A DNA stretch of 44,764 bases from Mycetohabitans rhizoxinica HKI 454 (GCF_000198775.1 NC_014722.1:2176188-2220951); one strand, 5' to 3'. Shown: positions 1 to 7,875, numbered from the stretch's first letter. Notes: generated by a model not told the origin, from the letters alone. Made by a program: numbers and translations.

Positions 1-78
1 GATGAGATGGAGCGTCCTGAACTGTTTAGTAACCCGGCATTGATCAGAAACATCCGTCGCGAGGGCATTGTGCTATGA
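1..78 (+). CDS. MNT-type nucleotidyltransferase, C-terminal end (partial)
   Basis: The first frame is open from base 1 and stops at the TGA at 76-78, giving 25 residues that end in RNIRREGIVL. Such a tail (…I..EG..L*) is common at the C-terminus of small minimal-nucleotidyltransferase proteins paired with HEPN partners. The stop overlaps the ATG of the next gene (ATGA at 75-78), the usual coupling of MNT and HEPN genes. In characterised MNT-HEPN pairs the MNT protein is the antitoxin and inactivates the HEPN ribonuclease by AMP transfer. The catalytic part lies outside the window, so the family call rests mainly on the neighbour. Confidence 0.5.
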   Translation, partial: DEMERPELFSNPALIRNIRREGIVL

Positions 79-499
79 GCATGACGGCCGAAGACTACAT
101 CGCCAAGGCGGGGCGCGCACTCGAAGAGGCGCATGTACTGCTGAATGCGGGCGGGTTTGAAGGGGCATGCAATCGAGCCTACTATGCGATGTTTGATGCT
201 GCACATGCGGCGTTGCTCGTGACGGGCGTGACAGTGCCAGACGCATCACCGAAAAAGCACCGTAGCCTTATCGCTTCTTTCGGCCTAAATTAGTGAAAGC
301 TGGCATGGTCGAGTCGGAACTAGGCAGCGCGCTCAACAAGGTTGAACGGCTGCGACGACTCGCCAACTACACTGGCGAGACCGTCACCGAGGAGGACCCT
401 CGCTGGGCCGTTGAACAGGCGGGTAAATTGGTGAATACGGTGCGCGAGCACATGTTGCCCAACAAGTCCACTTCGCGGCCGTCTGCGCCGCGCCCGTAA
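75..499 (+). pseudogene. HEPN-domain protein, frameshifted
   Basis: The first 72 residues match the HEPN family found beside nucleotidyltransferases: an N-terminal helix (AEDYIAKAGRALEEAHVLL) followed by the typical NRAYYAMFDAAHAALL segment with its Arg and the downstream His. The frame then stops at TAG 291-293. Homology continues in the next frame from 290 (LVKAGMVESELGSALNKVERLRRLANY…) to 499, so the gene has lost one base, or gained two, near 285-290. An intact copy would be about 140 residues, normal for the family. HEPN partners of MNT proteins are usually RNases. Here the C-terminal helices are separated from the catalytic half, so the toxin is probably dead. A sequencing error at the CTAAAT junction is the alternative. 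Confidence 0.72.
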
Positions 500-918
500 T
501 AAGGTTGGCCAGAACGTCTGGCGGCAACTATCCCCCCATCGTCTGTCTCGGCCAAAGTTAAAGTAGGCCGGTTTTGGGCGGTCCCTCCAGTGGGGCAAGG
601 CTGAGCATGCCACGCCACGCTATCCACTGGACGATCGCGCTGCGGCTCACCAAGACTGGGCTTGAGCGAAGCGACCGGCAGTTTCCCCGCGATAACGCGC
701 ATTTTATCGACGCGCTGCAATCATGCTCGCGGTAACAGGGGCAATGTATCTGCTTGGAAGAGCAAAAGGTGGGCGACGGCAAGGACTAGCGAGGGGAGGA
801 ACACTATAGATACAAGACCTGCGGCGAGCCTATGTCGGAAACACAGCGGCCGTGACGATGACGAAGAGAACGGAGAACCGCATGATGCCGATGATGCTGT
901 GAGCATGTCGGCACTGCT
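500..918 (+). other. No recognisable gene
   Basis: No frame in this stretch gives a protein I recognise. There are only short antisense or overlapping frames without convincing ribosome sites. The segment sits between the HEPN pseudogene and the duplicated F-box unit and may be decayed mobile DNA, but I could not identify a parent element. Confidence 0.4.
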
Positions 919-2655
919 GCGGCTTATCCGCCGACTTGTGTTACCCGCCAAAAACCTCGCGCTTGTGACGTATCGCTGCGCGCCTGTGCTCACTTTTCGC
1001 TAGCCTGCTGCGTAACCTCGCGACGCGTGGCGTCTTCTTTCCTTCTTGCTGAGCTTGCCGATGGACTTCGATCTGAATGCCGCTTTAAACGACTATCAGG
1101 CCTATATCTGCGCGTTAGAGGCTCGCCCGACACCTGCCGCGTCGGCGCCCCCACCGCCGCAGCCGCCCAGCGCCGCGTGGGCCAACTCATCGGCCAAGCG
1201 GCCCGCCACCTACCAGGACCTGCCGAGCGAAGTCATCGCGCGCATTGGTGACTACGTGCCCGTCCAAGACGTGATGGCGTTTGCTACCGTCGATCGGCGT
1301 ACCTATTATGCGATGCAGACCCGGCGCCTCGTTCACAGCTATTGGCAACGGGCGAAACAGGCGGTGAGTCATGAGTCAATCAGCCAGTTGCTCGATGAGA
1401 TGGACGGCACGCTCGCCAATCCAGCGCAGCACGTTGAACCCATGGAGGCCCTGTGCCAGCGGCTGCGAGCATTACATAGCGCAGACCGCGGCGATGTGTT
1501 CAAGCGTTTATTCGCAGCCGCGCAGCGTATCCCGCAAGGCGGCATGCAGATACAAAAAGCGCTGTTGCTCATGCACCGAGCTTTCACCTATGAGCGTGAA
1601 TGGATGGAACTGTTTGATTTTGCCTACACGCTGGCCGAACAGCGCGAGCCCGGGCAAGACAATGTGTGGCCGGAACTGGCGCTTGGACTGTCGAATTTCT
1701 CACCCGATACCCCTGAGACCCCTCACTTTGCTCAGTGGTATAACGCGATTCTGGCGCGGCTGCCGTCATTGAGCGTAGCCGAGCAAGCACAGATCATTCC
1801 CACATTGACCCGTTTACTCCATAAGTTTCGCCCGGAAGACCCGCGCATCCCTGAACTCTATACGCTCTTACACAACTACGCGTTACACCTGCCACCTTCT
1901 CATCAAGGCGCATCGGCCGGCGCGTTGGCAAGTTGCGTGTGGCGCTTAACGGAAGCGGAGCAACCCGCGCGGTATGCGCAAATGCGCGATTGGGCGCTGT
2001 CGCTGCCCGACGACCAGTGGGGGATCGCACTGCGGCGTTTACCTGCAGGGCTGGATGGTTTATCGCCTAAACAACAAGCGCAGGAACTGGCGTTGCTTGA
2101 ACGCTATTTGGCGCGCGTGCCCGCAGCGCAGCGCCCGCAGGCGGCAGTCGGGATAATCTTCTGTCTTCATTTTATGAACGACTCGCTGTCAAAACGGGTG
2201 TGGCAGCAGGGACTGAGTCTACTGAACGGTGTGGATGAAACTACTTTATGGAAAGTACTGAGTGAACTTCGGAACGAATATGTGCTATGTAACCTGAACA
2301 ATCGCCAATGGAAAGTGGCAAAGAGCGAAATCATGCGCTTTATAAAGGCCAACCAGTTTTCCAAGCCAACCCAGGCGCGAATCCAAGACAGTGAATCCTG
2401 GCTCAGAAGTTGGCCAGATTAACAGCTACAGCAGCTTAAGTACATAATCGTTGGGGAATTTCGCCGCATAGAGATGGCGGGTATCGACATCTCGGAGGAC
2501 GGAAATTCACTCAAGTAATCGGTAAACGCACCAGAAGCGCCCAAGCTTGAGCCAGTTTATCTAATCAAGGGACTATCACAGCATGCACATCAGTTGCGTG
2601 CTGTGCGCCGCCATCGCGATGATCGGCGCCTACGGCTTCGCAAGGCCAGCCACGT
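919..2655 (+). repeat. Large duplication, copy A (F-box gene and flanks)
   Basis: The sequence from GCGGCTTATCCGCC at 919 to about 2655 is closely repeated at 6151-7875 in the same orientation, at a constant offset of 5232 bases on the upstream side. The unit covers about 140 bp of shared upstream DNA, the whole F-box gene, the shared downstream sequence (for example CATAATCGTTGGGGAATTT after both stops) and the first ~24 codons of the next gene. Downstream similarity is lower than in the gene. Confidence 0.88.
1061..2422 (+). CDS. F-box protein with helical repeats, copy A (candidate effector)
   Basis: A 453-residue protein from the ATG at 1061; a TTG at 1046 would add five residues. Residues 1-50 include a Pro/Ala-rich, probably disordered stretch (about 22-42). 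Residues 54-95 fit the F-box consensus very well: LPSEVIARIGDYVPVQDVMA, then FATVDRRTYYAMQTR. In eukaryotes the F-box docks Skp1 of SCF ubiquitin ligases; bacterial F-box proteins such as Ralstonia GALA proteins and Legionella AnkB are secreted effectors. The rest is all-helical with about seven degenerate units carrying an LP/IP/VP turn (LP at 234-235, 277-278, 315-316; VP at 353-354). I see no LRR or ankyrin signature. No signal peptide is visible, so type III secretion is an inference from the family. The upstream region shows no strong Shine-Dalgarno. A second copy lies at 6293. Confidence 0.82.
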   Translation: MDFDLNAALNDYQAYICALEARPTPAASAPPPPQPPSAAWANSSAKRPATYQDLPSEVIARIGDYVPVQDVMAFATVDRRTYYAMQTRRLVHSYWQRAKQAVSHESISQLLDEMDGTLANPAQHVEPMEALCQRLRALHSADRGDVFKRLFAAAQRIPQGGMQIQKALLLMHRAFTYEREWMELFDFAYTLAEQREPGQDNVWPELALGLSNFSPDTPETPHFAQWYNAILARLPSLSVAEQAQIIPTLTRLLHKFRPEDPRIPELYTLLHNYALHLPPSHQGASAGALASCVWRLTEAEQPARYAQMRDWALSLPDDQWGIALRRLPAGLDGLSPKQQAQELALLERYLARVPAAQRPQAAVGIIFCLHFMNDSLSKRVWQQGLSLLNGVDETTLWKVLSELRNEYVLCNLNNRQWKVAKSEIMRFIKANQFSKPTQARIQDSESWLRSWPD

Positions 2656-3479
2656 TGCTGCTCTACGCGCGGCACATCGAACAACGGTCCGCGCCAGTGG
2701 CGCAAAATGTTCGTACATTGGAATGTTTTTTCGCAGCGCCAAGTATTGCGCCAAGCTCGAACGCTCTTTTAGGACAAGCAACCCGTCAAGCTCAACATGG
2801 ACGGCTCTCAGGGCTAAACAAAGTTGGTTCGAAACTCAGGCAAATTGGTCCATCGTTGGGTAAGGTTGGATCAAAGCTGAGCGAGGTCGGCTTAGCGTTG
2901 GGTGAAGCCAACGCGGACTGCATGGCGGGTTGCCCGCCGTTCCTAAAAACGAACCGAGCTAACTGGGCGCCACGACAGCATCGCGCGCACTGCAAGAAGA
3001 CAGTAGCGTATGCGAAAAATGCCGTAGCAAAACGTACACTATGGCCTGAAGCCGAATACAATAAATTGTCTGGCCAAATGTGCTGGGATGCAGTTAAGTA
3101 CTGTGCGTTTAGAGCGAACATCATTACCGAGGATGAATACGATGCGCTCAACGCCCGGTGGGATTTGGTCACGCCGCATGACTCGCGCATACGCAATAGC
3201 GATGATCTTAAAAACGTGCCACCGGGACACGCGCTCGGCTTTTTCAGAATTGAACACTTTGCAGCCAGCAGTGCTTCTAACGTGAGAATGGATCCCTTTC
3301 ACGTCATGCTTAACACCGGTGGCAATAAGGCCGCTGGGAATAAAAACGACTGCGTTGGTTTGGGCGATATGTTCGGCTGGGAAGAGCGCGATCTAAGCCA
3401 ATTGAAATGGTATCAAGGCGCAGTCGTCGCGCCGAAGGGGGGGACGTTACGGTGGATCCTGCTCATCAAGACGCGCTAA
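2583..3479 (+). CDS. Candidate secreted/effector protein, frame broken at G7 tract
   Basis: I do not recognise a named family. The open frame gives 298 residues. It starts with a short hydrophobic stretch (residues 4-18), then four heptad repeats (79-106), then a Cys-rich domain. Residues 166-174 read MCWDAVKYC and residues 239-245 FHVMLNT, followed by NDCVGLGDM at 255-263. A Cys followed later by a His in this arrangement recalls papain-like or NlpC/P60-like enzymes, but this is only pattern inference. The last 11 residues differ in character; similarity to a natural continuation resumes in the next frame after a run of seven G at 3437-3443. With eight G the product would be about 371 residues, ending at 3697. 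It lies 160 bp after the F-box gene, inside the duplicated neighbourhood. Confidence 0.6.
   Translation: MHISCVLCAAIAMIGAYGFARPATLLLYARHIEQRSAPVAQNVRTLECFFAAPSIAPSSNALLGQATRQAQHGRLSGLNKVGSKLRQIGPSLGKVGSKLSEVGLALGEANADCMAGCPPFLKTNRANWAPRQHRAHCKKTVAYAKNAVAKRTLWPEAEYNKLSGQMCWDAVKYCAFRANIITEDEYDALNARWDLVTPHDSRIRNSDDLKNVPPGHALGFFRIEHFAASSASNVRMDPFHVMLNTGGNKAAGNKNDCVGLGDMFGWEERDLSQLKWYQGAVVAPKGGTLRWILLIKTR
2817..2900 (+). repeat. Four 7-codon (21-bp) repeats inside the candidate effector
   Basis: The codons for residues 79-106 form four tandem heptads: NKVGSKL, RQIGPSL, GKVGSKL, SEVGLAL. They share the pattern x-x-(V/I)-G-x-x-L. The DNA copies are diverged (for example AAAGTTGGTTCGAAACTC versus AAGGTTGGATCAAAGCTG), so this is an old repeat under protein-level constraint. 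It is likely an amphipathic helix or linker. Confidence 0.8.
3437..3443 (+). repeat. G7 homopolymer at the frame break
   Basis: Seven consecutive G follow CCGAA. With seven G the upstream frame reads GGTLRWILLIKTR and stops at 3479. With eight G it reads GGDVTVDPAHQDALRQFPEE and continues 84 residues to 3697. Poly-G tracts are classic sites of slipped-strand variation and also of assembly error. Confidence 0.75.
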
Positions 3480-3697
3480 GGCAGTTTCCGGAAGAGATTG
3501 TGGCGCGCGCCAAAACAGTTCCATTTAATAAGCTCAAGGAAACTGATGAGCATTACGAGCAAATCGTTGAGGCGGGCGTTTTGCTGAACAGGTTTGTGTT
3601 TCTCGGACTCACCCACCGGCCCATCAGCAAGATCGGCCAAGCGCCCACATTGGCGCAATCGAGCAACCAAGCCTCCACATCATCACAACCGCAATGA
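3444..3697 (+). other. Out-of-frame C-terminal continuation of the candidate effector
   Basis: This frame encodes about 84 residues that continue the sense of the upstream protein: hydrophilic and helical (ALRQFPEEIVARAKTVPFNK, then LKETDEHYEQIVEAGVLLNR), ending in a Ser/Gln-rich tail. It has no good start of its own. The best reading is the severed C-terminus of the gene starting at 2583. Confidence 0.55.
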
Positions 3698-3919
3698 TTC
3701 ACGCCGACAGCTCGTGTTCTGCGGCGCAGCCTCACACGTGGTGTGTTTGATGCATGCGTACACATACGGCCACGCAGCAACATGCTGCCCTCCTCCGAGG
3801 GACGCGTGATTGGCCAGCAGTTACGGATGAGTGACACCGCTAAATGATTCAACATATGCACCACATAGCGATGTTGCACGTTGGTTCGATCAATTCCTTT
3901 AATGCAGTGGGCTTGACCA

Positions 3920-5180
3920 TCAACAAAAATTGCGACTTGTTGTCACCAGTGAGCCCAATAAATACGACAGATCCACCAGGCGCTGAGCGACTAAATGGGT
4001 CACCTCGCCTTGCCGTTGCCAAACGCCATAGACGGCAAGCAGCGACGCACCCAGCGCCTCCTTGCGCTGGCGCTCCAGTAGTGACGGCCAAATAATCACG
4101 TTCGTGTAGCCGCTCTCATCTTCAAGCGTCACAAACAGCACGCCTTTTGCCGTGCCGGGGCGCTGACGCACCGTCACCAGGCCGCACGCGCGCGCCAGTT
4201 GCCCGTCACGATAGCGTTGCAAGGCTGCGGCCGGCAGCAAACGCCGGTGTCGCGTCGTCATCGCTAGTTGCACGCAGCAGATCCTTGTCAGGCACCGCGG
4301 CGAGCGCGTGCCACAGCGCCGCGCGGCGATTGCCCGCAAGGCTCGCCAGTGCATTGGCGCTGGCCAACGCCTGCAGATCGCGCCGCGTGAGCTGCGCGCG
4401 CCGCGCCAGATCCGTCACATCCGCAAAGGGCCGCACCGCACGGGCCAGTTCGATGCGCGCGGCCGCGTCCTCTGCCAAGCCGCGGATCAGCGACAGGCCC
4501 AGTCGCACCGGCGCATCCAGGATGTGTCCTTGCAGCGTGCTGTCCCAGTCGCTCACGGTCACATCCACCGGCAGCACCTCGACGCCATGCCGGCGCGCAT
4601 CCTGCACCAGTTGTGACGGCGTATAAAAGCCCATCGGTTGGCTGTTCAGCAACGCGCACAGAAACACGGCCGACGCATGGCATTTGAGCCACGCGCTCAC
4701 GTACACAAGCAGCGCGAAGCTGGCCGCATGACTTTCCGGAAAGCCATACTCGCCAAAACCCCGGATCTGCGCGAAGATCGATTCGGCGAACGCCCGATCG
4801 TAGCCGCGTGTGACCATGCCGTGCACAATGCGCTCGTAATACTGCTCAAGGCCGCCTTGACTGCGCCAAGCGGCCATGGCGCGGCGCAGTTGATCCGCTT
4901 CTCCCGCAGTAAAGCCGGCGGCCAGCATCGCCACTTGCATCACTTGCTCTTGGAAGATCGGCACCCCGAGTGTGCGCGCTAGCGCCGTTCGCATCGCGTC
5001 GCTCGGATCGCAGGCGGGACAACATGCTCATCTGCGCGCGATTCGATCTGGAATACGCCGACAGTGTCGGCACGGCTGATCATCTCGTAGGTGGCCGTAT
5101 CCTCAGCGGGGATATCGGGCAGCCCGAACGGCTCGCCGCGCTGGTGAGCAACAAGCGCCAACGCGCGCCGAACCTTCCCC
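3920..5180 (-). pseudogene. dnaE2: Error-prone DNA polymerase DnaE2/ImuC, decayed
   Basis: Three minus-strand pieces match DnaE2, the C-family polymerase of the ImuA-ImuB-DnaE2 mutasome. From 5' to 3' they are: (1) RGEPFGLPDIPAEDTATYEM through ADTVGVFQIESRA near 5180-5035; (2) ALARTLGVPIFQEQVMQVAM through the palm/finger region to about 4230; (3) the C-terminal OB-fold (ACGLVTVRQRPGTAKGVLFV, TLEDESG…) ending in TTSRNFC at 3920. The N-terminal half is missing. There is a frame change with a short internal deletion near 5030, just after QMSML, and another deletion with frame change near 4210-4250. No imuA or imuB is nearby. The gene cannot make a polymerase. Confidence 0.88.
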
Positions 5181-5226
5181 TTGTCCCCATCCTCGGCATC
5201 ATAAGCGTCTTCCAACTCTTGCTATT

Positions 5227-5256
5227 AACCTATTTCTCAAATCAACCCATTAGGTT
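5227..5256 (+). promoter_or_regulatory. mqsRA operator (MqsA-binding palindrome)
   Basis: AACCCATTAGGTT at 5244-5256 matches the 13-bp MqsA operator of E. coli (AACCT-N3-AGGTT) in length and in nine of ten arm positions. A further AACCT half-site followed by ATT lies at 5227-5231. Both sit immediately upstream of the mqsR start at 5268. MqsA represses its own operon through such sites, so autoregulation is probably kept. Confidence 0.72.
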
Positions 5257-5267
5257 AAAATGGCTGC

Positions 5268-5570
5268 ATGGAGAAAGGTACCCCGCACTGTAAACTGCCA
5301 GTCGTCAAAGATTTGGTCAGGGTCGGACAAGTCCGGGCCACAGCTAGCGCCTACAGTGGAGCGCGTGAACTTGGCATCAATGATCTGGCCGGGATGTGTG
5401 CCGTTGTTTTGGCGCTCACTCCTGCCGACTTCTACAAGAGCATGACGACCCATGCCAATCATCGTATTTGGCAGGACGTGTATCACGCCAGGACAGCAAT
5501 TGGCGATCAGGTGTACCTGAAGCTGACCGTCATTGATGACGTGCTGATCGTTTCTTTCAAGGAGCTGTGA
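5268..5570 (+). CDS. mqsR: MqsR, toxin of the MqsRA toxin-antitoxin pair
   Basis: A 100-residue protein that follows E. coli MqsR almost end to end: MEKGTPHCKLPVVKDLV at the start, then LTPADFYKSMTTHANHRIWQ, DVYHA…, and VYLKLTVIDDVLIVSFKEL at the end. MqsR is a RelE-fold, ribosome-independent mRNA interferase cutting mainly at GCU. The catalytic region around the DFYKSMTT and VYLK segments is intact. It is unusual among type II systems because the toxin gene precedes the antitoxin gene, and that order is kept here. The stop at 5568-5570 lies 2 bp before the antitoxin ATG. The operon sits between the two F-box gene copies and looks complete and functional. Confidence 0.95.
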   Translation: MEKGTPHCKLPVVKDLVRVGQVRATASAYSGARELGINDLAGMCAVVLALTPADFYKSMTTHANHRIWQDVYHARTAIGDQVYLKLTVIDDVLIVSFKEL

Positions 5571-5572
5571 CC

Positions 5573-5974
5573 ATGAAATGCCCATGCTGCGGCGCGGCGG
5601 AACTGATCCACGATACCCGCGATGTGCCCTACACTTACAAAGGTGAAACCACCTCCATTCCAGCGGTAACAGGCGACTTTTGCCCTGCCTGCGGTGAAGT
5701 CGTCTTGGACCGTGAACACGGCGACCGCTATAGCGAACTGGTGGGCTTGTTCCAGCGTCAAGTCAATGCCGCCTATGTTGATCCCGGCTATATCTCCAAA
5801 GTGCGCAAGAGGCTCGGCCTTGACCAGCGGCAGGCTGCCGAACTTTTCGGCGGTGGCGTCAATGCTTTCTCGCGCTACGAGAATGGCAAGACTAAACCGC
5901 CGCTGGCCTTGGTCAAGCTGTTCAAGTTGTTGGATCGTCACCCAGACCTGCTTAACGAGGTCAAAACCGTCTGA
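5573..5974 (+). CDS. mqsA: MqsA, antitoxin and repressor
   Basis: A 133-residue protein. The N-terminus has the MqsA zinc site (Cys3 and Cys6 in MKCPCCG; the second pair in FCPACGEVV, about residues 37-40). The C-terminus is an XRE-type helix-turn-helix (RKRLGLDQRQAAELFGGGVN, then AFSRYENGKTKPP). The zinc domain binds MqsR and the HTH binds the operator. The ATG at 5573 is preceded by AAGGAG at 5559-5564, inside the end of mqsR, so the two are translationally coupled. Nothing is broken. Confidence 0.95.
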   Translation: MKCPCCGAAELIHDTRDVPYTYKGETTSIPAVTGDFCPACGEVVLDREHGDRYSELVGLFQRQVNAAYVDPGYISKVRKRLGLDQRQAAELFGGGVNAFSRYENGKTKPPLALVKLFKLLDRHPDLLNEVKTV

Positions 5975-6292
5975 CAGACTGGAAAACGCTAGTCGTAAGA
6001 TGGCGTCATCAATAATTTTAAAATTGCGCTAGCAAGCCGGCGTGCCGTTTAATGTGCCGGCAAGCAGCGTCGCGGTAGTAGGTCAAAAAACATAGATGCC
6101 GAACCGGTGCCCCCTGCCGTTGCCCGCTTGCACCGCCTGCCTGTCATACCGCGGCTTATCCGCCGGCTTGTGTTACCCGCCAAAAACCTCGCGCTTGTGA
6201 CGTATCGCTGCGCGCCTGTGCTCACTTTTCGCTAGTCTGCTGCGCAACCTCGCGACGCGTGGCGTCTTCTTTCCTTCTTGCTGGGCTTGCCG

Positions 6293-7651
6293 ATGGACTT
6301 CGATCTGAATGCCGCTTTAAACGACTATCAGGCCTATATCTGCGCGTTAGAGGCTCGCCCGACACCCGCCGCGTCGGCGCCCCCACCGCCGCAGCCGCCC
6401 AGCGCCGCGTGGGTCAACTCATCGGCCAAGCAGCCCACCGCCTACCAGGACCTGCCGAGCGAAGTCATCGCGCGCATTGGTGACTACGTGCCCGTCCAAG
6501 ACGTGATGGCGTTTGCTACCGTTGATCGGCGTACCTATTATGCAATGCAGACCAGGCGCCTCGTTCACAGCTATTGGCAACGAGCAAAACAAGCGGTGAC
6601 CTTTCAGTCGATCCACCGCCTGCTCGATGAGATGGACGACACGTTCGCCGATCCAGCGCAGTACGCCGACCCCCTGGACGCGCTGTGCCAACGTTTGAAA
6701 ACGTTGAAGGCCGGGCGCACCCGCGTATTTAAGCGTTTATTCGCAGCCGCGCAGCGTATCCCGCAAGACGGCGTGCAGATACAAAAAGCGCTGTTGCTCA
6801 TGCACCGGGATTTCACCTATGAGCGTGAATGGATGGAACTATTTGATTTTGCCTACGCGTTGGCCGAACAGCACGAGCCCGGGCAAGACAATGTGTGGCC
6901 GGAACTGGCGCTTGGGCTGTCGAATTTCTCAATCGATACTCCTGAAACCCCTCACTTTGCTCAGTGGTATGACAAGATTCTCGCACGGCTGCCGTCATTG
7001 AGCGTAGCCGAGCAAGCGCAGATCATTCCCACATTAACCCTTTTACTAGATAAATTTAGTCAAGCCGACCCGCGCATCCCTGAGCTTTATACGCTCTTAC
7101 ACGACTACGCGTTACGCCTGCCCCCCTCTTATCAAGGCGCATCGGTCGGCGCATTGGCAAGCTACGTGTGGCGCTTTCCGGAAGCGGAGCGATCCGTGTG
7201 GTATGCGCAGATGCGCGATTGGGCGCTGTCGCTGCCCGACGACCAGTGGGGAGTCGCGCTGCAGCGTTTGCCTGAAGGACTGGGTAGTTTTTCACCTAAG
7301 CGACAAGCGCAGGAGCTGGCGTTGCTGGAGCGCTATTTGGGGCGCGTGCCGACGGTGCAGCGCACGCAAGCAGCAGTCGGGTTAATCAGAAGTATCTATT
7401 TCATCAATGACACGCTAGCCAAGCGGGGATGGCAGCAGGGATTGAGTCTACTGAACGGGGCGGGCGAAGCTGCTTTATGGGAGGTACTGAGCGAGCTTCG
7501 GGCCAATGGGGTGCTATGGCACCTGAACAATCGCAAATGGAAAGTGGCGATGGGTGAGATCACGCGCTTTATGAAAGCCAACCAGTTTTCCAAACCCGCC
7601 CAGGCGCGCATCCAAGACAGTGCGACCTGGCTCAGAAGTGAGCCAGATTAA
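6293..7651 (+). CDS. F-box protein with helical repeats, copy B (candidate effector)
   Basis: A 452-residue paralog of the protein at 1061, intact from the ATG at 6293 (alternative TTG at 6278). The Pro-rich N-terminus and the F-box (LPSEVIARIGDYVPVQDVMA) are unchanged, which points to constraint on the Skp1-type docking surface. Differences cluster just after the F-box (about residues 100-150: TFQSIHRLLDEMDDTFADPA against SHESISQLLDEMDGTLANPA, and a one-residue deletion) and in the repeat region and C-terminus. That pattern would suit two copies with the same ligase partner but different targets; this is inference. No signal peptide, no frameshift. The downstream partner gene present after copy A is destroyed here. 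Confidence 0.82.
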   Translation: MDFDLNAALNDYQAYICALEARPTPAASAPPPPQPPSAAWVNSSAKQPTAYQDLPSEVIARIGDYVPVQDVMAFATVDRRTYYAMQTRRLVHSYWQRAKQAVTFQSIHRLLDEMDDTFADPAQYADPLDALCQRLKTLKAGRTRVFKRLFAAAQRIPQDGVQIQKALLLMHRDFTYEREWMELFDFAYALAEQHEPGQDNVWPELALGLSNFSIDTPETPHFAQWYDKILARLPSLSVAEQAQIIPTLTLLLDKFSQADPRIPELYTLLHDYALRLPPSYQGASVGALASYVWRFPEAERSVWYAQMRDWALSLPDDQWGVALQRLPEGLGSFSPKRQAQELALLERYLGRVPTVQRTQAAVGLIRSIYFINDTLAKRGWQQGLSLLNGAGEAALWEVLSELRANGVLWHLNNRKWKVAMGEITRFMKANQFSKPAQARIQDSATWLRSEPD

Positions 7652-7812
7652 CCGCCACAGCAACTCAAGTACATAATCGTTGGGGAATTTTGCTGCATCG
7701 AGGCAGCGGATATCGACCTCTCGGAAGACGGAAATTCACAGTCAAGTAATCGGTAAACGCACTAGAACGTCCAATCCTAAGCCAGTTTATCTAATCACCG
7801 GGCTATTACTGC

Positions 7813-7875
7813 ACGCAAGCCATTGCGTATTACAAGCCGTAATCACAATGATCCACGTAGACGGCAAGGCCGGCC
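7813..7875 (+). pseudogene. Stub of a second copy of the 2583 gene
   Basis: The sequence aligns with the first ~24 codons of the gene at 2583 (GCACATCAGTTGCGTG against GCAAGCCATTGCGTA, and CAATGATCC against CGATGATCG). The start codon has changed from ATG to ACG and several bases are lost. Similarity ends at the hairpin at 7873, next to the IS605-type relic. Confidence 0.6.

Larger units (their letters stand above)
6151..7875 (+). repeat. Large duplication, copy B
   Basis: Same orientation as 919-2655. The upstream 140 bp are nearly identical to copy A (CTCACTTTTCGCTAG and GACGCGTGGCGTCTTCTTTC occur in both), and the coding part is close to copy A throughout. The downstream end is more diverged and breaks off near 7875 at a small hairpin next to a tnpB relic. 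Confidence 0.88.

Noticed and set aside
940..1060. HrpB-type (TTCG-N16-TTCG) promoter before F-box copy A
   Set aside because: A TTCG is present in CTTTTCGC, but the second TTCG is not at the right distance, so I do not claim a type III regulon box.
3844..4095. Plus-strand frames over the 3' end of dnaE2
   Set aside because: They are antisense to the recognisable OB-fold part of dnaE2 and have no family features.
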